In this document: in pieces, positions 29,383-41,392 of the stretch
Numbering within the stretch: the first letter of the stretch is position 1
Layout: each line of letters starts with the position of its first letter
Source of the DNA: Cristatella mucedo
Lineage: Eukaryota; Bryozoa; Phylactolaemata; Cristatellidae
Direction: 5' to 3'
Length of the DNA: 64,000 bases
Assembly: GCA_009760855.2 (NCBI GenBank)
Contig: WPIO01000008.1
Coordinates: forward strand, 4,124,501 to 4,188,500
Notes under the pieces: generated by a model
The model's database searches: none
The model's input: only the letters and a program-made list of their open reading frames with translations
What the model was told of the DNA's origin: nothing
Program-made: the position numbers and the translations under genes

Positions 29383-31302
29383 GTGAGTTCTTGCGAAAAA
29401 TCCCGATAGCATAGTCGTTTGTCGGTCGCGGCCGCGGTCAATGTGCCCCCCACCCACCCACCGCGCCCACCAGCTTCCCTGTCATCTTTGCAGCACACGG
29501 ACCCGGACTACTCTTGCGCTTATGTCATTGTGCATACTGACGGAGCGCACCAAGGTCACGGACTTACTTTCACGTGCGGAAGCGGCACAGAAATAGGTAC
29601 GAGCAGGTTCGGCCGGGACTGCTAGCCATCGGCTGATTTGGTGACCGGCCTCTTACACGCCCACTCGGCCGCGCCCACTCCGTTAGGCCGTACTCTTGAA
29701 CTGGGCGTACCGCGGAGTTATGGAGCGTGTCGCGTCGCGCCGCGCCGCGTGGAGTCCTCACGCTCGCTGGCGTTCTCCTGAATGCGTGCGGCTCGCAGGA
29801 AAAACTGCGCTCCTCCGTGCGATTCCGCTCGATTTCCTTTGCAATCGATTCGAATTCTAGTTTTCTAATTCTAGCGATTCTAGTTTTTTACCACTTTCGT
29901 GTTTCCCGCGTTTAATAACCGGTGCGGCTTGTTCGCTCGCGCCGTTCGTGGAAGCACTTTCACGAGCTGTTAAATGCTTCAACTTGAAGCGCCTAGCATT
30001 ACGGGCATTGAGCGAGACGTTTTCCCTCGCGCCGCAGTAATTCAAGTTCAGCCAAACTTTTCTCGACCACACTCTCTCCCTCCGTGTCCCACCGCCGATA
30101 AAACTGTGCAGCAGCCGACGTTGCAGCAATTGCCGGAGAGCGTATTCAGGATTTTGTCTAGCTGGTGAACCTTGGTCCTGGCTGACGGGTAGGGTAGGGG
30201 TGCCGCCGGACCTGTAAACTTTCGGCTGCCTGAGAAAAGAAGCTCTAGCCAGCACGTTCCACCCGGACCGACCGCTGCCGTGCGTCTGTGGCATTGGCTG
30301 ACGGTCACGCGCGAGTGTGCAGATCGCTGCGCGAAATCCCCCGCATTCGTGTTCGTTTCGAGCCTCCTCCGGTCTAAAAAGTTGCTCTCGGAGTCCGTTA
30401 CGTTACGTTAGCCTCGTTACGTTAAGCCCCAGCTCTCATTGTTTGCCGATGCCCAACGTGTACTTTTATCGTGGCTGAACGTCGACTGCATTACGACCCT
30501 TACCCAGCGATTTACACTGGCCCCAGACATGCTTCGCGAGCTCAGAAGCTTGGTGGGTGTCACCGCGTGCCGCTCGGTGCAGTTACGACAGCGTATTGCC
30601 AAGGCAGTGGTGGCCCGTTTGCCACTGGGCCATGCCAGTCGTTCCATGCTTACTTGGCTGGGCGTTCACGTGCACTAGTGCACTGCACAGCTTCTGTCGC
30701 TCTCCCTCTCTCCCGTGCCGCTCACAGCCGCAGGTATCTGGCCGCGTTCCAGTGGTGGCCGCTCTGCGCGCTCTCGCCCGGGTGGTGGAACAGCTGGACT
30801 GGAGCCTGTCCAAGATTTTCGCAAATTTCGGCGAGTTTTGGAGGAAGATCACCAGCGACAGTCAGCTTCGATGGGTGAGCTGGCCGCCGTGGCGGGGGCT
30901 GCAGCGAAAGCGGAAGCGCCGCCTCTGCCTGCTATCGTTGGCCGTGCCCACTCCTTTTGCGCTGACGTCCCCTCGCCGTTGGCTTGGCGCGCTTTGCAGC
31001 TGGGACCCGAGAAGGGTGTGATGCATCTGGCGACCGGTGCGCTCATCAACGCCCTGTGGGACCTGTGGGCCAAGGTTGAGGGAAAGCCGCTGTGGAAGCT
31101 TCTCGTCGACCTGGTACGTCTCCTTGCCGGTCCTGCCTCGTGCTGCTGTATTCCTGCGCGTGCCGCCACGGCTCGTCCTGCTCCGACGTGGCAATTTCGG
31201 AGCCACGCCATAACCTATACGGCTGCAGGAATGAACGGCAGGATCGGTGCAGACGTGTAGGACCTCACTGCACGAGCGGCAGGTGCAGTGTGTGCGTGTG
31301 TG

Positions 31303-31346
<44 letters not shown>

Positions 31347-34300
31347 GAGGGGTGACGTTGGTCACGTGCTGCTGCGGCCCCTCGGCTCTGCCTATCTGTT
31401 TGCTTTGCATTCCGAAGATGCTTGCTTGGTGGCGGCAGCGCTCTCCATTCCTGCTGCCTCACAGTGACTCCATTTTGGAGGCGCATGCTAGCGCCCTCGG
31501 CAGATTGCCATGCTTTGCCAGCGCTGCTGCACCCACCGAACGATGCTATGCGCACGCATACATGTGAGGGTACCTGTCCTGACTTGCTCCGTCGAAGGAA
31601 CCCGAGCAGCTGGTGGAGACCATCGACTGGCGATACATGTCCGACATGCTCACCAAGGAAGAAGCGATCAGTGAGTCGGCTGATTGGTCAGCCTTGCTGT
31701 AGCAGCTCGCTAAATGCAGATTCGAGAGAAGGGGGCGGGGCGGCGAACCGCTGCCAAGCTTCTGCAGCTCGAGGGGCAGAGCTGCTTCACTCGCTTTGCT
31801 TGGCACGTTGCTGCCGCCGAAGCTGCCACATTGAGTCGGCCTGAGCTCGAGCTCCTCCTCCTCCTCCTCTGCACTTCAGGTATGCTCAAGAAAGGCGCCG
31901 CGGGCAAGAAGGAGCGAGGTGCGTGCGAGAGAGCGCAAACGGCGCGCAGTGCTCTGTGGCCGCCCCGCGCCGCCTCGCGCTCGGCGTGCTTGGTGCAAAG
32001 CAGCAGCGTGCTCGACACGCGGCTTTCTGTCGTGCAGAGCAGCAGCTGCTCGCCTCCGGCTACCCGTGCTACATTACGTCTGCTGGCTGGCTCGGCTACA
32101 GCGATCAACGCATCCGGGAGGTACGCAGCCGCTGCTGCTGCTGCTGCAAGCCAGAGCTGCCCGAATGTGCAACATGAAACGCCGGCCGGCCGCCGGCGAC
32201 GTGGCCTCGGCTGCCGTCGGCCGCAGCTGCTGCTGCTGCCGTGCAGCTGCCGCGTGTGCTCGACCACGCGTCTTTCACGTCATTGCAGCTCTGCCGCGAG
32301 GCGCTCGCCAAAGGCTTCACCAAGTAAGCTTTGCTCGTAGCGTCGGCGATGGTGGCGGCACAGACGGTCCTCTGTGGCAGCTTGCGTGTGGCTGAGCAGC
32401 ACGCAGAGTAACTTGCTACCCTGCTGAAAAGTGCCTAGTTTAGATTGCGGGATGCGGGCGATGGAAAAGAGGTCACATTTATCTGAAGATCAAGAGGCTA
32501 AGCTATGCTATTTGTGCTGCAGCAGCAGCAGCAGCTGCTGCTGCTGCTCTTTGCCTGTCGAGTGAGGGACAGCCACACTCCCCTTTGCCGATCGCCCTGC
32601 CCTGCTGTTCCTAGGCGTTTGCGCTCAGCTGAGCACGAGCTCTGTCGCTGCTCGTGCTTGCTATCGGGCCACAGCTGAAAGAGCCACTTTTACGAGCTCT
32701 TTGTTACGAAGCATTGCATAATCTAGGAGGAGTCGCAAGGTCGATTGGACTCCGGAAACTGTGTGGCGCTTGCAGAGTGGAGCTGCAGTTCGGTCGGTCT
32801 GCCTGCGCAGGATCGCTGGCGGAAAACCGCGTCTCTCTCTGCTGCCTGCCGCCCACCTACGGCATCCAATCCAACTGAGTAATGCTCACGATGGCATCGC
32901 TTGCCCTGCTAGAACTGGCACCGATCTTCGTGATCGGGTGTGATCGAGAGTGCTTCTGTGAATGCGCATGGGCGTCGTGTGACTGCATGCGTGGGCAGGC
33001 GTGTGCAGGTGAACGTCGTGCGAGCACCGAGCCACTTTGCACCCTGTTGCATCTATGCTGAACGTCAGTCCCCTTCAGGTGTGACACGTCGTGATGTGCC
33101 TTCGGCGGTCAATCTTAGTGAATGCATGCATGCATGCATCCAAGTGTGGTAGCCATTTTTGCGTGGCCGAAGCAGACCGTTGTGCTAGGTATACGGAGGC
33201 ATGTTGGTACAGCATTAGGCTTTTGTAGGTTCAAGGTCAAGGTAGGAAAGAGCATAGCCGATGACTTGAAAAGGTGCAGAATAATCAGAGAAGAAATCGG
33301 AGATGACAACTGGCTGGTGGGTACCTAGCCGTGAGGCGATCGAAGCTGTGCTGCCACACTGCCAGCATTGTGATTGGTGGCAATAGCATCAGCAGCAGCG
33401 GCAGCAGCAACATCAAGGGCGGCAGAAGCAGCATCGTTGAGTACTTTGCTTTCACAGGCAGGCTTCTGTGGTTCCTCCTTGTTGCAATGTCCACCTTAAT
33501 TATTGCTGCTGTCGACAACTGTCGGCTTTGTGTTCCGGCTAGCTCAAACATGTATCAGCTTGAACCTCCTATCTCTGCTGAAAATGTACCTGAACCTGCC
33601 GGGCAGTGATGATATACGTTGCTTTAAAGATGACCGATGCTAACCAAGTTTGGGATGTCCAACAAGCCATCGATTGGATGAAGCATTTCGTCGAGCTGAA
33701 GCCCGTCTGGATTGAAGAACCCACAAGCCCCGACGACGTATTGGGCCATGCAGCCATTGCCAAGGTAGGCAGTTCAGCTGGGTGCTCTCCTGTGATTGTG
33801 CATTTCATAGAGTTTATGGCCTGAAATTATTTTTGGATGTCCGATGGTATTCTTCTACTGATGTGCACACACACACACACACACACATGCACACACGCGC
33901 ATGCATAACTTACACGCGCACACGTGCGTGTGCACACGCATGCTCACACCGACACTGGGCAAATATATATGGGCCCACGGGCCCACAAAATGAGGGCACT
34001 GTCGTCTGCTCAGTTGAATGGGCAAGTTACCTCACGTTTCGCCTGCTCATTCGGCCAACCGGCATCCTTATGCACACACAGGAGTTCTTGAGTACTAACT
34101 GTGCACTTGCTAGACCCTTAAAATCTGTGTGAGTTTCATGAGGTCTACCAAATGCATGGCTATGTTACAATATTCCGTGGTCCACATTGAGAGGGTGCAT
34201 GCGGTTACTTGGAAGTCTAGTAGAAGCCAGACTGACTGATTGACAGATATAACAATCAAGAAATGATGTGTTGCTGCCCATCATAACAACTACTGCTAAT

Positions 34301-37300
34301 GTGTCTTTGGTTAACAATGAAGCCCCCTTTCCCTCTGAAAATAGCAGTTGTCGGGCCACTCAGTAAAGAGCCTACCTAGATTATGGAATTTTCGTTACTT
34401 TCATATGAGTCTCCCTTCTGCCATTCGTATTCAAGACTCCTGAATGAGGCTTGGCCCAGCAGCTAAACGATTACACCAGTTCATCAGTTCGTGCTATCAA
34501 GTTTGAATTAGGGTTTGAAGCTAACCATTCCACTGCTCTGTTTTGGATTTACTATGACCTGAACTATGTTGACCATGTTTGAGTCTGTCTGCTAGTTCAT
34601 CGAGATTTCTCAGTCGTATGTGATGCAATTGATCACCAATTTTCCTTCTAGAGCATATTCGTCAAGTTTTCACCGATGCACTGCTACAATGGAAAAGGTC
34701 CTACCTCAGTGAGTGCTGTCCCGAGCACAGGTGTAGTCGGCCATCGGTCATCCGGGGAACCCTCAAAGTACCACATGGTTGGTCTAAAGCCCCCCATTTT
34801 TCGGCATTTATATTTTACCTCTGGTCGATGTCATTGCCGAACACAATCTTGGCTTTCATTTGAATGCCGACGACAATCAGCTCAACCTATCCTTCGAGCC
34901 TTGTAAGCTTTGCTCAGCACCTAGCTCCCTCAATTCCCTTGCTGCCTGCATCGACGACATTCTCGCACTTGGATGGCCGATAACTTTCTATAGTTTAACA
35001 ATTATAGGACAAAACTTGTAGGTACGGGCAAGCCTAGTGTTGTAGTTGTTGCGAAACCTCACCCTCGAGATTGGTTCATCTAGCATCACTCCACTGACAT
35101 CTGCCTGCAATTTAGCCACGCTGTTTTAAGACGACTTGTCATTGGATGAGCATTGCCTTGGCTGTTTACTCAGCCTACTCTCAGCTTAGAAACATCGCCA
35201 AAGTCAAGGCTTACATTGACAAGAGTACGACAGCCAAAGTAGTTCACGGTTTTTTGACTTCGTGTCTAGATTACTGCAATTCCCTTTATTTATAGCTTCC
35301 GGCCTGTGCCCTTAATCGGCTGCAACTGTTACTAAACTCAACAGCTCGTCTAGTCTGTTGTCAATGGCATAGCTGCTACAAATAGCACCGCCTCTTTTGA
35401 GCTTTGCTGGCTCCCTGTCAAGCATCGAGTCGACTATTTAAGATCCTCTGTCTAGCATATAGGTCGCTTCACTTGCTCGCACCAGCCTTGACTGATCTGA
35501 CCTCCTTGCTCGTCCAGTCACGTGCTTTCACACCACGTGCTCCCCGGCTTCCAGTCATCTCATGAGCCCCTGCACTAAATTGAAATCTTAAGGTTATCGG
35601 GCCTGCAGTTCGCATGCACACCAAGTGTGGAACTCACTTCCGGCCTGTGTCACCACCTGCAATGACTTTTCGTCAATTCACGTCTCAGCTAAATATGCAT
35701 TTATTCCGCCCAGCTTTTACTGTGCCGCAGTGAACTTGTCTTTTGTGCTCGTGTATGCTTTGCACAGTTACCTGTGGGGGATTCAGTGAGAACTACGAAC
35801 GTGTGTGTTCCTACTAACTGGTGGCTGTGAGTGTCTTCTAGCATGCTTTTGCATGCTCGTCCAGACATGGTACCGTGCATGCCCAAAAAATACATGTTTA
35901 TTGATTCTCTTGAAGCCAGTTGCAAAAGCGTCTGGATAGAGATCTAGGCCTCTCGGGCACTATACAAACTACCGGTTATTTGTGTGTCTGTGTATTTATG
36001 CAGCTACGTAAGCAAATGCTCCAGTAGACTAACCGGTAGCCACAATGCTGTCTCGATATCTTTGGCGAGGCCAGTGCTAGTCTTTACTCCATTTTGGCAG
36101 AAAATGATCACCTAATAAGGATCGCTATAGGCTGTGGCAAAAGTCGACACTTACTTTTCTCGGTAGTCAACATTAGCATGCGCGCATGTCTAGTGTGTCG
36201 ATGTCGAGGGCAGTGGCTTTCTGAGCGTGTGCTCCAGTAAGCTGCACTAACGAAGACTTTTTTCCGGCTTTGATCTTGCAATTCCTATCTGGTGGCGGCC
36301 GAAGGGGCGGCAGCAGCAGCTGTTGACTCTCGAGCAGCATTCTGATGATCGGTGGGGGGGGTGCCACCGCTTTCTGCCTACGCTGCAGGCTCTGAATCCG
36401 CTGGGCATTGGGGTGGCCACGGGCGAGCACTGCCAGAACCGAGTCATCTTCAAGCAGCTGCTCCAGGCCGGTGCTCTGCAATACTGCCAGATCGACAGCT
36501 GCCGGCTGGGTGGAGTCAACGAAAACCTCGCCGTCATCCTTATGGCGAACAAGGCCGGAGGTGAGCGGCAGTGCAATTGGCTTGGCAAACCGCCAGCCAC
36601 CACTGCAAGCTGCTTCGATTTTAGGAGTGCTTCGACCCCCCCCCCTGCATGCCCCTGGCTCGGTGGCAATGATGTAATGCGCCAAGTACTGGCTGCATGC
36701 TGGGCCGAGAGTGTCCGACAACGGTGCTGCTTCTGCTGCTTCCTGCTGCAGTGCCCATCTGCCCTCATGCTGGCGGAGTGGGACTCTGCGAGATGGTGCA
36801 GCACCTGTCGATATTTGACTACATCAGCGTCTCGGGCAGCTTGGAGAAAAGGTATAGCCGCAACGTGAAGGTCCGATAATTCAGTTTGCTTGCGCTGTTA
36901 ATGAGCGATCTGCGTGCAAACTGAGCTGGGCATGCCTCACAGTGGTTCTGCACGGCTCTAAATGCAGGGTGCTGCATTTTCCCAAGAAGGAGAGACTTAA
37001 TTTATTGCTGTCATGCATACTGAAGAAAGAAGCCTATATGCTGAGTTGCTCGTTTTGCAGAGTGTGCGTCTTGCTAAAAAGCAAACGACTTTGGAGAACA
37101 CTCGTACTAAACAGTACTCGGCAACGTTGTATTTTCAGCTGGCATACAGACGTTAGCTCTAACAGGAACTGTCTGCGGTTCAGGAAGGCTGTGCTACGAA
37201 TGGCTAGTGTCTTGGAGCATGCCTAGCAGTAGGAATGCCGCTCTCTGATTCGCTAGCCAGGATCGGGGGGGGGGGCCTCAGCCTAGCACTGGCACACGAC

Positions 37301-38408
37301 CAGTTACGGTGCAGCACTGCCATAGGCTCCGGTACACTCTGACCTAATGATCACTACACTCGCCCTGTGTGATAAGCTTGAAGACCGAGTGATTTGGTGC
37401 CTCTCGGTGTTTTTCAATAGCTTAGCCCTGCTGGTTGCCGAGCTTCGATATCTTCCTCTGTCATTCCTCTGTGCCACTGACGGTGGCTCTTCGTGTGGTG
37501 CTGCAATGCTTGCCAGCAGTTCTCCACTAGCTCTTAGCCCAGGGGCTAGGTGCTTGCACATTACGGACATCACGACCGTAGGTTCGAGTCCTGCAGTGGG
37601 CAATCCTTCATTGCCTATAGTAAGAGGTGGTGATAGTCTCCTCTTGCTCTCCGGCTGCTTTGTTAATGAGGCTGTTAAATCAGCCAACCATCACTTAACT
37701 CGTCTTTTTACTTCCTGGATGTGCAACGAGTATATTCATGTCCGTGCATGCTCGGCATCACCAAACCCTAAACCCTGCAGCCGGACAGCGCACACTCGGC
37801 CTTTTTTTCGATGGACATGCTTGCTCCTTTTGCGAGTTGTCAGACTTTCACTGACGAGAGTCAGCAGCAGCCAAAAGTGCGCACCAGCGTTACTTGCTCG
37901 TAATAAATTGACCGCCACGATTGCCGGTTTTCGGCTGACACGCACATCAGAGCCAACAGGAGTGGGTACCCGAGTAGGCGACAATCGATTCGATCGCCGA
38001 GTTGGTTTGCACAGGCATCACTGACCGTGTTGCCACATCTTGTAGAGTGACCGAGTTTGCAGATCACCTGCACGAGCACTTCATCGATCCACCGGTTGTA
38101 CGCAATGGCTGCTATCAAGTGCCCAAGGTACAGTGGGCGCTGCACCGCTGTCGCTGTGCCTATGCGCCCACGCCTCTGATCCTCTGGGCTCTTTCGCAGA
38201 GCGGCAAATTGTCTGGGCTCTGCTGTTTCGCGCACGATCGCATGCCAATGCCTAATTCGATGGTGCTCGCCTTCAGATGCCGGGGTACAGCACCCAGATG
38301 TTTGAGAGCTCCATCAAAGACTACGAGTATCCGTGCGGTGATGCCTGGCAGAAGCTTTTCGACGAAGGCAAATTCGCGAGACCTCAGGCTGCAGCCAGTA
38401 GCTTGTGA
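29293..38408 (+). CDS. ENOSF1: Mitochondrial enolase superfamily member 1 / L-fuconate dehydratase, 14 exons
   Basis: Exons: 29293-29382, 29494-29596, 30753-30874, 31000-31113, 31598-31670, 31880-31918, 32038-32120, 32289-32323, 33229-33316, 33630-33764, 36389-36560, 36752-36851, 38046-38127, 38277-38408. All junctions are GT-AG with agreeing phases, giving 455 aa (human about 443). The N-terminal capping domain (about 1-135) is followed by the TIM barrel. Catalytic features: KxK base at 222-224 (FKVKVG), metal ligands D252 (TDANQ), E278 (WIEEP) and E307 (TGEHC), and the acid/base pair D330 (QIDSCR) and H357 (CPHAGG). The 27-residue D-H spacing is as I recall for bacterial L-fuconate dehydratase. 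The enzyme dehydrates L-fuconate to 2-keto-3-deoxy-L-fuconate. The vertebrate overlap with TYMS is not seen: no thymidylate synthase sequence was recognised downstream. Confidence 0.96.
29494..29596 (+). CDS. ENOSF1: ENOSF1 exon 2
   Basis: Residues 31-64 plus one base: [13 protein letters not shown] and [14 protein letters not shown], the capping-domain core. Acceptor TTTGCAG, donor GTACGA. Confidence 0.94.
30753..30874 (+). CDS. ENOSF1: ENOSF1 exon 3
   Basis: Residues 65-105: ALRALARVV, then [13 protein letters not shown], matching FYRQLTSDGQLRW of human. The acceptor TTCCAG was chosen over an upstream CCGCAG because only it keeps the frame with exon 2. Confidence 0.91.
31000..31113 (+). 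CDS. ENOSF1: ENOSF1 exon 4
   Basis: Residues 106-143: [20 protein letters not shown] and KPLWKLLVD. Acceptor TTTGCAG, donor GTACGT, phase 0. Confidence 0.96.
31286..31343. repeat. (GT)n microsatellite in ENOSF1 intron 4
   Basis: GT array interrupted by CGTGTGTGCA, between exons 4 and 5. Confidence 0.93.
31598..31670 (+). CDS. ENOSF1: ENOSF1 exon 5
   Basis: Residues 144-167 plus one base: [20 protein letters not shown], aligned to the CIDFRYITDVLTEE segment. The acceptor CGAAG is weak; donor GTGAGT is strong. Confidence 0.9.
31880..31918 (+). CDS. ENOSF1: ENOSF1 exon 6 (39 bp microexon)
   Basis: Encodes [12 protein letters not shown], matching ILQKGQIGKKER. Acceptor TTCAG, donor GTGCGT, phase 1 on both sides. 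Confidence 0.9.
32038..32120 (+). CDS. ENOSF1: ENOSF1 exon 7
   Basis: Residues 181-208: [20 protein letters not shown], matching the GYPAYTTSCAWLGYSD motif at the start of the barrel. Donor GTACGC, phase 0. Confidence 0.95.
32289..32323 (+). CDS. ENOSF1: ENOSF1 exon 8 (35 bp microexon)
   Basis: Encodes [11 protein letters not shown] plus two bases of the following Lys. It joins in phase 2 to exon 9, creating the TKFKVKVG active-site strand. Acceptor TTGCAG, donor GTAAGC. Confidence 0.91.
33229..33316 (+). CDS. ENOSF1: ENOSF1 exon 9: KxK catalytic strand
   Basis: Residues 220-249, starting KFKVKVG, which carries the catalytic Lys pair, then [10 protein letters not shown]. Acceptor TTGTAG, donor GTGGGT, phase 0. 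Confidence 0.95.
33630..33764 (+). CDS. ENOSF1: ENOSF1 exon 10: metal ligands 1 and 2
   Basis: Residues 250-294: TDANQVWDV (first ligand, D252) and [17 protein letters not shown] (second ligand, E278). Thr replaces the Met seen in human MMDANQ. Donor GTAGGC. Confidence 0.96.
33864..33950. repeat. (CA)n-rich microsatellite in ENOSF1 intron 10
   Basis: CA array passing into alternating purine-pyrimidine CGCGCATGC/ACACGTGCGTGTGC sequence. Confidence 0.88.
34300..35720 (+). mobile_element. L2/CR1-type LINE copy C in ENOSF1 intron 10
   Basis: A heavily decayed RT on the gene's strand. Recognisable are the palm box as H-L-N-A-D-D-N-Q-L near 34860-34890 and the end region [21 protein letters not shown] and LAPA-L-DL (about 35270-35520). 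Many stops. It is the only L2 copy here in which I can see the ADD box. Confidence 0.75.
36389..36560 (+). CDS. ENOSF1: ENOSF1 exon 11: metal ligand 3 and dyad Asp
   Basis: Residues 295-351: [20 protein letters not shown] (third ligand, E307), [14 protein letters not shown] (dyad D330). Intron 10 before it is 2.6 kb and contains an L2 LINE copy. Donor GTGAGC, phase 1. Confidence 0.97.
36752..36851 (+). CDS. ENOSF1: ENOSF1 exon 12: acid/base His
   Basis: Residues 352-384 plus two bases: [18 protein letters not shown] carries H357, followed by [11 protein letters not shown]. Acceptor CTGCAG, donor GTATAG, phase 2. Confidence 0.96.
37535..37690 (+). repeat. SINE family 1 copy, diverged
   Basis: B box GGTTCGAGTCC, GTGGGCAATCCTTCATTGCC and a tail GGCTGTTAAATCAGC. 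Lies in ENOSF1 intron 12 on the gene's strand. Confidence 0.7.
38046..38127 (+). CDS. ENOSF1: ENOSF1 exon 13
   Basis: Residues 385-412: [15 protein letters not shown] and CYQVPK, matching YVDHLHEHFKYPV in human. Acceptor TTGTAG, donor GTACAG. Confidence 0.94.
38277..38408 (+). CDS. ENOSF1: ENOSF1 exon 14 with stop codon
   Basis: Residues 413-455: [20 protein letters not shown], then AWQKLF, as in DPGYSTEM...YPDGEVWKKL of human, with about 12 extra Ala/Ser-rich residues at the end. Stop TGA at 38406-38408. Confidence 0.95.
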   Translation: MPGYSTQMFESSIKDYEYPCGDAWQKLFDEGKFARPQAAASSL

Positions 38409-39443
38409 AGAGCTTGCTGTCACCCAACCCAGCTCAACCATCCCCCCCCCCCCCGTTAATTAAGCCATCGCCGCGGACGCAATTCCTGTCGTAGATTGGT
38501 GCTACTTTATTCTGACAGGGGTCTCCAACTTTTGCTGCGTGCTTCCTTATATTTACTCCTCGGCGTTTTGAGTGCCAAACACGCGATCGCCGTGCAACGG
38601 TTTCGCATTAGAGAAGCTAGTATAATAATCGTTGCAAGCAGCCGAAGTGGCTTCCAGGGCTTGACTCATTGGTCAGCCCGATTAATCGCTTTCCTTGTGC
38701 CATAGCTTCGCCAATATGTCGCCTTCTCGTATGCATCCCTAATTATTGACTGAGGTGGACACTGTTTTAAATTTTACCGAGGAGCACAAAATAAAAGGAC
38801 TTACAATGAGCTGCCGTTTTGAAGTGCTGCAAATTTTTCATGTGGATTCTCAGAACACCAGTTGACAGTGCGTTTTTTTCGTCACCTTTCATGCCAAGCC
38901 GTGTTAGCAGCTCTCCGAAGGAAAGGCACGCAGCGGATCATATGTGTGCCGCCGGATGCTGCTGCTGCTACAGGCTGCAATGCTCCCTGCAGCCGCCCAA
39001 AGGTTGCCTGTCTCCTGCAGCAACTTTCCAGCAAAGTGCCTAGAAAGGCGTTTAGTTATCTTAAAGCGCTGACCAGATTTGTCGTTATTATTGTTATTGT
39101 TGCAAACAAGCCAAAATCCAGGTTCAGCTCTTGGAGAGTGCGTGGATGTGCTGCTTATAGACTGCTCCATGTGTGCTCCTTATGGACTGCTCCGTGTGTG
39201 CTACTTATATCACTGGAAACTGGCTCTGAATACGTTTTGACTCACCTTCGGTCTTGAATTCCCTGTTGCACGACGTCATTTTGTGGCTGCCTTGAGATAC
39301 TGTGAAACTTATAGTTGCCTTGCAGCTCAAGCAGTGACTGTGTGCACCGGCCAGTGGCCCACGTGACAACCGTCTTGTTAGGCTGCCCGACACCGAACGG
39401 TTGGTGGCACGCTCTAGGTGAGCAGCAGCACACATGGCTTCAG

Positions 39444-39445
<2 letters not shown>
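38409..39445. other. ENOSF1 3' flank
   Basis: 3'UTR up to about 38.8 kb, then non-coding sequence. A poly-C run occurs at about 38443, and a short repeat of CTTATAGACTGCTCC-TGTGTGCTCC-TTATGGACTGCTCC near 39155-39205. Confidence 0.5.
38790..38795 (+). terminator. Candidate ENOSF1 polyadenylation signal
   Basis: AATAAA about 380 bases after the ENOSF1 stop. It is the first canonical hexamer downstream that I noticed; its use is inferred. Confidence 0.45.
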
Positions 39446-40221
<776 letters not shown>

Positions 40222-40807
40222 AAATGATCGACGACTTTGGGTTTGCCGAGCCGCTGAGAAATGACGTGATGGCTATAACCGTTTTCCTTTCGTTTGTTTT
40301 GCACTCACAAGTGGCTGTGCCTTGGAAGTGCTCTCGAGCAGCCGCCTTCGGCCGAGCGCTTGAGGGATTCTTCAGCAGCCAGATGTAGCAGTAGTGAGCA
40401 GATGAGATAGGAGCGGTAACATGTACAGTCACGTGGGCATTCGGAGCCCTCTCGATGCCAAGCCGAGCGAATTGGCGAGGTTCACTCGCTGGTTCGGCTC
40501 GAGACTCCTGTTTCGCCAGACCGGCGACGTCTCTCTTTCTGCGACCCTTTGTGGCGTCAATGCTGCTGGCGTCGTCCCTCTCCGAGCCGACTGAAGCGTA
40601 CCGACGTGTCATCTCGTGTCGACGGGTCAAGGTTCAAGGGGTCCCAAAGCCGCCCAAATACTGACGAAGAACATGCTTCTGCTTCCCCCCTCATGGCGTG
40701 TGACCCAGGTCTCTACTGGCCAGGTCATACATCAATCGATACATCGATACATGTTCCTGGCTGCTTGCTTTGTGGGTGCATCGTCAAAGTGCCACGAAAG
40801 CAAGAGC

Positions 40808-40945
40808 ATGGGAGGTAAGGTGCTCACTGTTCACGACCGCACGGGCGTGCGTTCGAGTCCTGCAGTGGCGATCCTGTATTGCCCACTGCAAGCCGTGGTG
40901 ATAGCCATTGAGGCTCTTCTGCCGCTGTGCAACTGAGACTATGGA
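40808..40945 (+). repeat. SINE family 1 copy, diverged
   Basis: GGTAAGGTGCTCACTG, B box CGTTCGAGTCC, then CACTGCAAGCCGTGGTGATA and GCTCTTCTGCCGCTGTGCAA. The tail is degraded. Confidence 0.7.
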
Positions 40946-41211
40946 AGCAGCTGCTTTATTTATTCAAGTGTCACCTCAACATGTCCAATGCTTCATCCCG
41001 TCAATAATTCCGGTCGTCTGGAGAATCTTTTAAGGACTATGTGCATCGCAGAATCCGGATTGCAGGTTGAAAAGATTAGCTAAGGGCTGCTCACCATAAG
41101 ATTAAGGTTATGATGCTCAATAAGTTTATTACTTTAGGTTATAGCACAAATCATTTCCTTGTTTTTGCCTTTCTTGATTGGTCGTTGCTTAGCAGTGGTA
41201 GCTAAGCCATT

Positions 41212-41392
41212 GGTGAGCCATGATGGCACACTAGATAAGGTATGTACTTTTCGACATCCTCGGTTCCGAGGTCGTGGGTTCGAATCCTGCGGTGGGCAAT
41301 CTTTTATTGCCGCTGCAAGCGGTGATGACAGTTGTAAAGGCTTTTTCTGTCGCCGTACAAAAGAGGCTGTGGAATGAGCCTTGCATTTTATT
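41212..41392 (+). repeat. SINE family 1 copy
   Basis: GTGAGCCATGATGGCACACT head, GGTTCGAATCC B box, GCCGCTGCAAGCGGTGATGA body and a degraded tail. Confidence 0.82.
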
